A DNA stretch of 64,000 nucleotides from Streptomyces olivochromogenes (GTDB lineage Bacteria; Actinomycetota; Actinomycetes; Streptomycetales; Streptomycetaceae). Made by a program: the position numbers and the translations under genes. The DNA is taken from positions 1 through 64,000 of the forward strand of contig NZ_KQ948466.1 in the NCBI RefSeq assembly GCF_001514115.1. The letters run 5' to 3'. Within the stretch, counting starts at the first letter, position 1, and every line of letters starts with the position of its first letter. Below the pieces are notes generated by a model. The model worked only from the letters and a program-made list of their open reading frames with translations. It did not search any database and had not been told where the DNA came from. Shown piece after piece: positions 52,892 through 60,682 of the stretch.

Positions 52892-53913
52892 CGGCGCCAC
52901 CGCAGGGTGTCGTCGACGGCACCGGCGTCGGACGCCGCGCGCAGCACGGCAAGCCGGGTGAAGCGCTGCTCGAAGGCCTCCCGGGTCAGCCCGAACTCCC
53001 GGTAGGCGTCGGCGAGTTCGAGCGCGCCCTGCTTCACCGTCCACTCGCAGTCGAAGCCGGGGATCGCGGCACGGAACCGGGAGAAGTCCACCCGGTACGA
53101 CCGCGGATCGGCACCGTTCTCGCCCGTGATCACCACCTTCGCGCCGGACACCGCCTCGGCGACCTGCTCGGCGATCTCGGCGACGGTGACGTTGTTGATC
53201 TCGCTGCCGATGTTGAACGCCCGGTCGTGCACCGCCTCGCGCGGCGCGGTGAGCGCGGCCGTGAAGGCGCGTGCGATGTCGGCGGCGTGCACCAGCGGGC
53301 GCCAGGGGGTGCCGTCGGAGAGCACCAACACCTCGCCGGAAAGGAGCGCGTGGCCGACAAGATTGTTGAGCACGATGTCGGCGCGCAGCCGGGGCGAGTA
53401 GCCGAAGGCGGTGGCGTTGCGCATGAACACCGGGGTGAAGTCGCCGTCGGCCAGCGCGTGCAGGTCGTCCTCCACCCGCACCTTGGACTCCGCGTACGGC
53501 GTCACCGGGCGCAGCGGGGCGTCCTCGGCCACCAGGTCGTCGCCGCCGGCGGCGCCGTAGACGGAGCAGGTCGACGCGTACAGGAAGCGCCGTACTCCGG
53601 CGTCGCGGGCCAGCCGGGCCAGCCGCACGGACGCGTGGTGGTTGATGTCGTAGGTGAGGTCCGGCGCCAGCGAGCCGAGCGGGTCGTTGGACAGCGCGGC
53701 CAGGTGGATCACGGCGTCCACCCCCGCCACGTGTTCGGCCGTGACGTCGCGCAGATCCACCCGATGCCCGGGCGGGTCCGCGGGTGCCGGGCCGAGGACG
53801 CAGTCGGCGAACAGGCCGGCGTCGAGGCCGACGACCTCGTGTCCGGCGGCCGTGAGCACCGGGGCCATTACGGTGCCCAGGTAGCCCTGGTGTCCAGTCA
53901 GCAGTACGCGCAA
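52888..53913 (-). CDS. NAD-dependent sugar epimerase/dehydratase (SDR)
   Basis: A 341-aa extended short-chain dehydrogenase. The NAD motif is VLLTGHQGYLGTVMAPVL. The active site has STCSVYG and YAESKVRVE (Tyr-x-x-x-Lys). It acts on a nucleotide sugar, as a 4-epimerase, 4,6-dehydratase or 4-ketoreductase; which one cannot be decided from sequence. The GHQGYLG variant is shared by members found in clusters with DUF4910 and RfbF-like genes. It overlaps the DUF4910 gene by 4 bp and starts 3 bp before the PIG-L stop codon, so the cluster stays tightly packed. Confidence 0.9.
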   Translation of the reverse strand: MRVLLTGHQGYLGTVMAPVLTAAGHEVVGLDAGLFADCVLGPAPADPPGHRVDLRDVTAEHVAGVDAVIHLAALSNDPLGSLAPDLTYDINHHASVRLARLARDAGVRRFLYASTCSVYGAAGGDDLVAEDAPLRPVTPYAESKVRVEDDLHALADGDFTPVFMRNATAFGYSPRLRADIVLNNLVGHALLSGEVLVLSDGTPWRPLVHAADIARAFTAALTAPREAVHDRAFNIGSEINNVTVAEIAEQVAEAVSGAKVVITGENGADPRSYRVDFSRFRAAIPGFDCEWTVKQGALELADAYREFGLTREAFEQRFTRLAVLRAASDAGAVDDTLRWRR

Positions 53914-53916
53914 GGT

Positions 53917-54564
53917 TCAATCCCCCAGGTTGAGCGTGAGTTTGGTGACGGCGAACGCCTCGGCGTAGCGCGCGTGGCATTCGATGCCACGGATCCGTGC
54001 AAGACCGAGGAAGGCTTCCCGGTCGTACCAGGGCCGGTGCCGCTGCGAGGGGTAGTGCTCCTGCAACAGCCGCACCTTCTGTTCGGCGATCTCAGGTGAC
54101 AGCGGCTGGTACGCCGCCGGACGGCCGAGATCGCCGTCCCACTTGACGATCTCGTAGCCGAGCACGAGGTGGTCGCGGAACGCGGTGGGCAGCAGCTGCG
54201 CCAGGCCGCGGTGGTCCTGGTGCGCGTCATCGGTACGCGGGGCAAGGACCAGATCCGGCTCCGTCTGCCCACGCAGCTCCTCGACCGCGGCCTTGGCCTC
54301 CTCCCAGTGCGCGGGCATCCGGCCGTCCGGCAGCTTGAGCACGGTCAGCCGCAGATCGGCGCCCGGGCAGAAGGCGGTGAGCGCGGCCCGCTCCTCCTGC
54401 TCCCGATCGCTGCCGCCGCCGGAGAGCACCAGCGCGTCGACGCGGACACCCGGTCTGGCCTGGCACAGCGTCAGCAGCGTGCCGCCGGCACCGATGGCGA
54501 TGTCGTCGCAGTGCGCGCCCACCGCGACGATCCGGTCCAGGGGCCCGGCCCCGAGCCGGATCAC
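53917..54564 (-). CDS. PIG-L/LmbE-family deacetylase
   Basis: A 215-aa zinc-dependent deacetylase. Zinc and catalytic residues: AVGAHCDDIAIGAGG (canonical HPDD has Cys for Pro here) and DDAHQDHRG (His-x-x-His). PIG-L proteins remove N-acetyl or similar acyl groups from amino sugars. Here it probably trims the unusual sugar of the polysaccharide. GTG at 54564 overlaps the nucleotidyltransferase stop (GTGA), which supports this start over the longer open frame. Confidence 0.9.
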   Translation of the reverse strand: MIRLGAGPLDRIVAVGAHCDDIAIGAGGTLLTLCQARPGVRVDALVLSGGGSDREQEERAALTAFCPGADLRLTVLKLPDGRMPAHWEEAKAAVEELRGQTEPDLVLAPRTDDAHQDHRGLAQLLPTAFRDHLVLGYEIVKWDGDLGRPAAYQPLSPEIAEQKVRLLQEHYPSQRHRPWYDREAFLGLARIRGIECHARYAEAFAVTKLTLNLGD

Positions 54565-55355
54565 GCTCTGGCTCCGGCACTGTCCCGCTCCCACACGGCC
54601 CACGGGCGGTCGCCGCGCGCGTAGGCCTCGTCGAGCGCGGCCCGCTCCTTCACGGTGTCGGTCGGCTTCCAGAAGCCGCGGTGCTGATGCGCCACCAGCC
54701 GCCCACGCTTGGCCAGTTGGGCGCATCCGTCGGCGACCAGGTCCCCGTTCTCCGGTATGTGGTCGAAGACCTCCTGGCGGAGCACGAAGTAGCCGCCGTT
54801 CTCCCACAGCGGCATGTCGCTCACCGCGGTGATGCCCCCCACCAGGCCGTCCTCGCCCAGGTCCACGCAGTGGAACGACGACTGCGGCGGCACCACCATC
54901 ATCGACGCACCGGCGTCGCGCCCGGCGAACCGGTCGATCATCTCCGGCAGCGGGGCGTCGGTGAGCACGTCGGCGTAGTTCGCGAGGAACATCTCGTCGC
55001 CGTCCAGATGGTGCCGCACCCGGCGCAGCCGCTCCCCGATCGGCGACTCGATGCCGGTCTGCGCGAACGTGATCGTCCAGTCGGCTATGTCGGTGGACAG
55101 CAGCTCGGTCCGCCCGCCCCGCAGCACGAAGTCGTTGGACGCCGTCTCCTCGTAGTTGAGGAAGAAGTTCTTGATGTGGTGAGCCCCGTAGCCGAGGCAC
55201 AGGATGAACTCCGTGTGCCCGAAGTGCGCGTAGTAGCGCATGACGTGCCAGATCAGCGGTCGCGGCCCGACCATCGCCATCGGCTTGGGCACGTCGTCGG
55301 AGGTTCCGTTGCGCATGCGCATCCCGTAACCGCCGCAGAACAGAACGACCTTCAT
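54561..55355 (-). CDS. sugar-1-phosphate cytidylyltransferase-like protein
   Basis: A 264-aa nucleotidyltransferase. VVLFCGGYGMRMRNGTSDDVPKPMAMVGPRPLIWHVMRYY is the activation motif, and LCLGYGAHHIKNFFLNYE follows. This pattern is closest to glucose-1-phosphate cytidylyltransferase (RfbF), which makes CDP-glucose, the precursor of 3,6-dideoxy and branched sugars. No CDP-glucose 4,6-dehydratase (RfbG-like) is obvious in the window; the neighbouring SDR could fill that place or the gene may lie elsewhere. ATG at 55355 has AGAGG upstream and is 13 bp from the methyltransferase stop. Confidence 0.9.
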   Translation of the reverse strand: MKVVLFCGGYGMRMRNGTSDDVPKPMAMVGPRPLIWHVMRYYAHFGHTEFILCLGYGAHHIKNFFLNYEETASNDFVLRGGRTELLSTDIADWTITFAQTGIESPIGERLRRVRHHLDGDEMFLANYADVLTDAPLPEMIDRFAGRDAGASMMVVPPQSSFHCVDLGEDGLVGGITAVSDMPLWENGGYFVLRQEVFDHIPENGDLVADGCAQLAKRGRLVAHQHRGFWKPTDTVKERAALDEAYARGDRPWAVWERDSAGARA

Positions 55356-55368
55356 GCTGTGACCTCTT

Positions 55369-56604
55369 TCAAGACGCGACCTCGACAATGCTCAGTTCCG
55401 GGATCGGAAAGACCAGCCGGCCGCCCCACTCGTGCACGAAGGACAGTTGCTCGACCAGCTCGTCCCGCAGGTTCCACGGGAGGACGAGGACGTAGTCCGG
55501 CTTGTCGGCGGCTATCTGCTCGGGCGGCAGGATCGGGATGCGGGTGCCCGGGGTGAACCTGCCGTGCTTGTACGGGTTGCGGTCGACCGTGTACGCGAGC
55601 AGGTCGGGCCGGATACCACAGTGGTTGAGCAGGGTGTTGCCCTTGCCCGGGGCGCCGTAGCCGACGACCGTCTCGTCCCGTTCAGCCGCGTCGATGAGGA
55701 AGCGCAGCAGGTCCCGGCGCACCTTGGCGACCCGAGCGGAGAACTCGGTGTAGCCGGACAGCTCCTGCAGCCCGGCGGCCTTCTCGCGGTCCAGCACGTC
55801 GGCCACCTGCTGGGTCGGCTCGCCGGCCACCTCGGCCGGCCGGGCCCACAGCCGGATCGAGCCACCGTGCGTGGGCAGCAACTCGACGTCCACGAGCGCG
55901 AGTCCGCCGCTCGCCAGGGCCCGGATCGCGGACGCGACCGTGTAGTACTGGAAGTGCTCGTGGTAGATCGTGTCGTACTGGTTCTCCTCGATCAGGGTCA
56001 GCAGGTGCTGCACCTCGATGGAGACCCAGCCGTCGTCGGCGACCAGGGCGCGCAGCCCCTGGGTGAAGCCGACCACGTCGGGGATGTGCGCGTAGACGTT
56101 GTTGGCCACGACCAGGTCCGCCGGGCCGTGCTCGACGCGGACGGCCGAGCCGGTGTCGGGGCTCAGGAACTCCGTGAGCGTGGGCACACCCGCGTCCCGC
56201 GCCGCAGCGCCGACGTTCACCGAGGGCTCGATGCCCAGGCAGCGGATCCCGCGGTCCACCACATGCCTCAGCAGGTACCCGTCGTTGCTCGCGACCTCGA
56301 CCACGAAGGCGTCGGGACCGAGGGCGAGGCGCTGTACGGCGCCGTCGACGAACGTGCGCGCGTGCTCCACCCAGGAGGTCGAGAAGGAGGAGAAGTACGC
56401 GTACTCCTTGAACGTCTCCTCCGGCGTGATCAGCGGAGGGATCTGCGCGAGCCAGCAGTCGGTGCAGACGCGCAGGTGCAGCGGGTACGCCGGTTCCGGC
56501 TGGTCCAGTTGGTCCGCGGCGAGAAAGCTCTCGCACGGCGGGGTCGCCCCCAGATCGACGACGCTCGCCAGCGTCGCCGAGCCGCAGAGTCGGCATCGTG
56601 TCAT
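55369..56604 (-). CDS. zinc-binding sugar C-methyltransferase
   Basis: A 411-aa SAM-dependent methyltransferase of the NovU/TylCIII-like type. An N-terminal zinc ribbon has Cys4/Cys7 and Cys47/Cys50. The SAM site is FVVEVASNDGYLL (residues 100-112). The C-terminal Methyltransf_14 domain has GYGAPGKGNTLLNHCGI and LPWNLRDELVEQL. Members add a methyl group at C3 (or C5) of keto-deoxy sugars, giving branched sugars. With the cytidylyltransferase and epimerase genes next to it, a C-methylated CDP-sugar is likely. ATG at 56604 overlaps the GT4 stop by 4 bp. Confidence 0.92.
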   Translation of the reverse strand: MTRCRLCGSATLASVVDLGATPPCESFLAADQLDQPEPAYPLHLRVCTDCWLAQIPPLITPEETFKEYAYFSSFSTSWVEHARTFVDGAVQRLALGPDAFVVEVASNDGYLLRHVVDRGIRCLGIEPSVNVGAAARDAGVPTLTEFLSPDTGSAVRVEHGPADLVVANNVYAHIPDVVGFTQGLRALVADDGWVSIEVQHLLTLIEENQYDTIYHEHFQYYTVASAIRALASGGLALVDVELLPTHGGSIRLWARPAEVAGEPTQQVADVLDREKAAGLQELSGYTEFSARVAKVRRDLLRFLIDAAERDETVVGYGAPGKGNTLLNHCGIRPDLLAYTVDRNPYKHGRFTPGTRIPILPPEQIAADKPDYVLVLPWNLRDELVEQLSFVHEWGGRLVFPIPELSIVEVAS

Positions 56605-57839
56605 CTACTGCCCCCATCCCTGCTCGCGCGGGTGTCCCCACCGCGAGCCAGTGCTGACCGACCCGCGATCGCGGTGCGGTACCCCTCCACCAGGCGCTCC
56701 AGGCCGACGGCCGGGCTGAACCCCTGCTCGTAACGGCGCCGGGCCGCCTGGCCCATCTCCCGGTTGCGGGCCGGCTCGGCCGCGATCCGGCGTATGCAGG
56801 ACGCGAGCGAGGCGGGCTCGCCCGGCTGGTGCAGCAGCCCGGTGACGCCGTCCTCGACGAGTTCGACGAAGGCGCCGTGACCGGCGGCGACGGTCGGGAC
56901 CCCGGCCGCCATCGCCTCCACGACCACCAGGCCGAACGCCTCCAGCCACGTCGAGGGCGCCACCACGGCGACCGACCGCGCGATGGCCTTTCGGCACTCC
57001 GCCGTGTCCAACAGGCCGACGTAACGCACGTCGTCGCGGCCCGCCGCCCAGGCGGTCACCTCTCGCTCCAGCGGCCCCGTGCCCGCGATGACGAGCGGGA
57101 CGCCCACACCGCCGCTCGCCACGATCTCGTCCCACGCGGCCATGAGCAGCCGTACGCCCTTGGCCTCCGCGAGCCGGCCGAGATGGAGCAGCTGCTCTCC
57201 CCCGCCTTCCCGGCGCGTGTCCGGTTCGGGCACGAAGTTGTGCTTCACCGCCAGCCGCTCGGCCGGCATCCCGGACCGCACCAGGACGTCGCGCTGCGCC
57301 GCGGAGATGCAGAAGAACCGCTCCACGCCGGACCACCACCGCCGCCGGTTGACCGACAGGCTGACCGCGAGCGGCACCGTGGCGAGGCGGGAGTTCCGGT
57401 AGCAGCCGTGCCGGACGGCGGGCAGCGGCGCCGATCCGACGCACTCGGTGCATGGCCGGCCGTCCCGCTGCAGCGTGCCGGGAGGGCAGACCTGGGTGTA
57501 GTTGTGCAGCGTGGCGACGGCGGGCACACCGGCGTCGGCGCAGGCGGCGAGCACCGCGGGCGACAGGAGCGGGAAGACGTTGTGGACGTGCACCACGTCC
57601 GGCCGCTCGGCGCGCAGCCGGGCGGCGAGCTCCGTGCGCACCGCCGGGTTCCACGGCACCAGGAGCGGCACCGCGACCTTGCCGAGGAGGGACCGGGCGC
57701 CGATGTCGTCGCTGCGCCGCTCGAACACCTCGACCCGGTGGCCGGCCGCGCGCAGCAGCTCCACCTCCTGGTCGACGACCTTGTTCTCCCCGCTCGGCTG
57801 CGCCGAGGCGTAGCGGTTGTGCACCACGAGGACGTGCAT
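56601..57839 (-). CDS. glycosyltransferase family 4
   Basis: A 412-aa GT-B fold glycosyltransferase. It opens with VLVVHNRYASAQPSGENKVVDQEVELL; the donor-binding half has LLHLGRLAEAKGVRLLMAAW and the E-x7-E motif in WLEAFGLVVVEAMAAGVPTVAAGHG. A Cys-rich stretch (CPPGTLQRDGRPCTECVG) near residue 126-143 is seen in a subgroup of such enzymes and might bind metal. ATG at 57839 has AGGTG just upstream. It is 2 bp after the polymerase/ligase gene. Confidence 0.93.
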   Translation of the reverse strand: MHVLVVHNRYASAQPSGENKVVDQEVELLRAAGHRVEVFERRSDDIGARSLLGKVAVPLLVPWNPAVRTELAARLRAERPDVVHVHNVFPLLSPAVLAACADAGVPAVATLHNYTQVCPPGTLQRDGRPCTECVGSAPLPAVRHGCYRNSRLATVPLAVSLSVNRRRWWSGVERFFCISAAQRDVLVRSGMPAERLAVKHNFVPEPDTRREGGGEQLLHLGRLAEAKGVRLLMAAWDEIVASGGVGVPLVIAGTGPLEREVTAWAAGRDDVRYVGLLDTAECRKAIARSVAVVAPSTWLEAFGLVVVEAMAAGVPTVAAGHGAFVELVEDGVTGLLHQPGEPASLASCIRRIAAEPARNREMGQAARRRYEQGFSPAVGLERLVEGYRTAIAGRSALARGGDTRASRDGGSR

Positions 57840-57841
57840 GG

Positions 57842-59140
57842 TCAGGTCACCTCCGATCTCTGGGCCCATCGCGGGATGCGTCGTCGAGGGGTTGCGGGCG
57901 TCGGGAGCGGAGTGGCCGCGACAGGTGCCGCCAGCAGTGAGGCGGCCAGGGCCAGATGCAGCAGATACGGCGAGGCGTCGCCGAGACCGGCCTCGGTGTA
58001 CGACGCGATCGCGCAGTAGCTGATCAGGAAGATCGCGCAGGCCCTCTGCAGCGACGGTGGCCGCAGCAACGCGACGCCGCCCAGCACGATGATGATCGCC
58101 GCGACGAGGGTGACGCCGATCAGACCCTGCTCGTTGTAGACGGCCAGCCAGCTGTTGTCGATCGGCAGCCCGCCGAACGACTTGTCGCCCAGGCCCACTC
58201 CGAACAGCTTCTCCGAGGTGGACCGGGGCGCAGCCAGCAGGGCGTTCCAGACCTTGGCCCGGCCGGTGAGACTGGAGAAGTTCTCCTGGCTCTGTCCGCG
58301 CAGGAACCAGGTCTGCAGCACGGAGGCGAAGCCGACCGCGGCCACCACCGAGCACAGCACGGCCCAGGTGAAGAACCGGCGGGCCGCGGCGCTGGTCAGG
58401 ACGAGCGAGCCGATCGCCAGCGCCAGCCCGAGCAGCAGGCCGAGCGTGGCCGTCCGGGTGTGGGTCAGCGCGAGCAGCACCAGCGACGGCACGATGACCA
58501 GCACGGCGCTGGTCCGGTCGGTCCGCCTGCCGATGACGAGCAGCACGGTGAGCCCGATGATCACCGCCGCGTACTGCCCGATCTGTGGCGGGGTGAGCGG
58601 CCACAGCGCGCCGACGAGGCGTCCGCCGTAGAGGCCGGGCAGGGCCTTGCCCGGGGAGACGACCAGGCCGAGGGCCACCGAGCCGAGGACCGCGAAGTAC
58701 GCCCGGATGTGGTAGCGGACGAACGTGAGGCTGCCGTCCCACCAGCGGCTGAGCAGCCACAGGGTGCCGACGAAGAGAGTCAGCCGGAAGCAGCGGAACA
58801 GCGCGCCCGTCCCGGACTCCAGGCTCGCGCTGGAGATCACGCTGGACACCAGCAGCAGGGTGAGCAGCAGCACGTAGGCGCTGGCTCTGATGCGCACCCG
58901 CTGGTTGACCACGAGTGCCAGCGCGAACGCGGCGACCAGCGAGCCCATGGTGACCATCTGGATGAGGGAGCGGGGCAGCGGGACGATGGTCTTCGCCCCG
59001 GCGGAGCCGAGCGTGTTGAGGACCAGCAGCCCCCAGACGATCCCGACGGTCTTCGGTGTGCCGGCCGGGCGCGGTTCGGCGCCGGGCAGCGTCCCCGCCG
59101 TGTCCGGTCCGCGCGTCAGGTTCTCACCCATCTCGACCAC
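57842..59140 (-). CDS. O-antigen polymerase/ligase-like membrane protein
   Basis: A 432-aa membrane protein with about 10-12 hydrophobic segments. Residues about 190-340 match the Wzy_C/O-antigen ligase pattern, with the long outside loop around FLRGQSQENFSSLTGRAKVWNALL and PIDNSWLAVYNEQGLIG. It would polymerise flipped repeat units or attach the glycan to a carrier. GTG at 59140 is used here; ATG at 59131 is equally possible. Both overlap the stop of the beta-helix gene (59124) by 8-17 bp. Confidence 0.88.
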   Translation of the reverse strand: MVEMGENLTRGPDTAGTLPGAEPRPAGTPKTVGIVWGLLVLNTLGSAGAKTIVPLPRSLIQMVTMGSLVAAFALALVVNQRVRIRASAYVLLLTLLLVSSVISSASLESGTGALFRCFRLTLFVGTLWLLSRWWDGSLTFVRYHIRAYFAVLGSVALGLVVSPGKALPGLYGGRLVGALWPLTPPQIGQYAAVIIGLTVLLVIGRRTDRTSAVLVIVPSLVLLALTHTRTATLGLLLGLALAIGSLVLTSAAARRFFTWAVLCSVVAAVGFASVLQTWFLRGQSQENFSSLTGRAKVWNALLAAPRSTSEKLFGVGLGDKSFGGLPIDNSWLAVYNEQGLIGVTLVAAIIIVLGGVALLRPPSLQRACAIFLISYCAIASYTEAGLGDASPYLLHLALAASLLAAPVAATPLPTPATPRRRIPRWAQRSEVT

Positions 59141-60674
59141 CGGCCTGTAGGTCGAGGGTGCTGCCCTTGTCCTGCTGGTACGGCGTCGCCTGCCACTGCC
59201 CGAAGTCGAGCACCCGGCTCTGGTCCTCGGTGACGAACTTCCACGGCCCGACGTAGACGTTGTCGTGCCAGCGGTTGTGCTGCTGCTCGGTGATGGCGTC
59301 GGCCACCCCTTCGCCGTGGTACGGGGACCAGTCCGGATAGGTGCCGTAGTTGGACAGCACCGCCATGCGGCCGCACATCTCCGTGCACTTGACGACGGAC
59401 TCGTCGAGCACGAAGCGGTTGTCGTGGATGTCCACCCACTGGGTCTTCCACCGGCAGTCCGAGTAGAGCGGCGCCTTGGCGATCGCCGGTCTCACACAGC
59501 TGCTGGTCTTCTTCACCAGCAACGTGCAGTCACCGGACGAGGTGTTGGCCGGGCTGTTGCAGAACCGGTCGGCGTTTTCCCACAGGGTGATCCCGGACCA
59601 GTTGTTCTCCAACACGTTCCCGTAGATCTCGATCTTGTTGGTGCGGGCTCGGATCCGTGGTTCGCCGCCGGACTCGGACAGGTAGACGGTCGCGAACGGA
59701 AAGGTGTCGCCGCTGTCGGCTCCCTTTCGTCCCTCGACCCAGTTGTTCCGCCGGATCGTGTTGTTCCGGATGACCGCGTTGTAGCTGATCTCGTAGATCA
59801 GCGCGGCCCCGTCGTTGTCCTCGATCACGTTGTTCTCGATGCGGAAGTCGTTGTTGTTGGTGTCCGCCCACAACCCGGTCCCGCGGTTGTCGTGCACCCA
59901 GTTGCCGCGTACGTCGGCGCCGTTGACGGCCCAGAACTTGACGCCTCCGGTACAGCCGCAGCCCTTTCGCCGCCGCTCCCAGTCGCCGGTGTTGTTGCCC
60001 ACGATCTCGTTGCCCTCGACCACCAGGCCGGTGATGGGGCCGCCGGCCTTGTACGCGTTCATGCCGTACTGGCCGTTGTCGCGCAGGCAGCTGGCGCGGA
60101 CCTGCTGGCGGGCACCGGCCATCAGCCCGGCGCCGGAGTTGTCCTGGATCGTCGTGTGCTCGATCACCCACCCGTCGGCCGAGTCATGGTTGACCACGCC
60201 TTCGTCGGGCGGCGCCGCGAAACGCTGCACGGTCAGGTAGCGGATGGCGACGTCGCGGGCGCTGCCGGCGAACGCGTACTGGTTCTTCTTCCGGCCGTCG
60301 AGCACGGCGCCCGGCGCACCGAGGTAGCGGTCCCCCTCCTTGGGGATGACCTGGGCGTAGCGGTCCGGGTCGAGCCTGTGCTTGCCCGGCTTGAGCCAGA
60401 ACGTGGTGTTCGGTGGGCTGCTCTTGGTCTTCGCTGCCAGGTCACCGACCACCGCGGGGTCGACCGTCACCGCGCCCGCCGGTGCCTTCGACGGCCCGGC
60501 CGCGGGCTCGGCGCACACCCGGGTCACGGATCGGGCCGCGGACGTGGCGGACGTGGATGGCGCGGCCTTCGACTCCGCCTTGCTTCCCGAAGTGCTCTCA
60601 CAGCCGGTCGTCGCCAGCAGGGCCAGCGCCAGCGGTGCCGCCGCCAACGCCCAGTGCCGACTCTTGATCCCCAC
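59124..60674 (-). CDS. beta-helix lipoprotein, glycan-associated
   Basis: A 516-aa exported protein with a lipobox near ALLATTGC (Cys25). After a Ser/Ala-rich linker (26-60) it forms a right-handed beta-helix of pectate-lyase/NosD type: DGWVIEHTTIQDNSGAGLMAGARQQ, TGLVVEGNEIVGNNTGDWERR, FRIENNVIEDNDGAALIYEI. The last third contains several Cys pairs. No lyase catalytic set is certain. In exopolysaccharide clusters such proteins are often epimerases or lyases that trim the polymer. GTG start at 60674 preceded by GGGGGG at short spacing; 8 bp after the heparinase stop. Confidence 0.86.
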   Translation of the reverse strand: MGIKSRHWALAAAPLALALLATTGCESTSGSKAESKAAPSTSATSAARSVTRVCAEPAAGPSKAPAGAVTVDPAVVGDLAAKTKSSPPNTTFWLKPGKHRLDPDRYAQVIPKEGDRYLGAPGAVLDGRKKNQYAFAGSARDVAIRYLTVQRFAAPPDEGVVNHDSADGWVIEHTTIQDNSGAGLMAGARQQVRASCLRDNGQYGMNAYKAGGPITGLVVEGNEIVGNNTGDWERRRKGCGCTGGVKFWAVNGADVRGNWVHDNRGTGLWADTNNNDFRIENNVIEDNDGAALIYEISYNAVIRNNTIRRNNWVEGRKGADSGDTFPFATVYLSESGGEPRIRARTNKIEIYGNVLENNWSGITLWENADRFCNSPANTSSGDCTLLVKKTSSCVRPAIAKAPLYSDCRWKTQWVDIHDNRFVLDESVVKCTEMCGRMAVLSNYGTYPDWSPYHGEGVADAITEQQHNRWHDNVYVGPWKFVTEDQSRVLDFGQWQATPYQQDKGSTLDLQAGGRDG

Positions 60675-60682
60675 TCGCCCCC

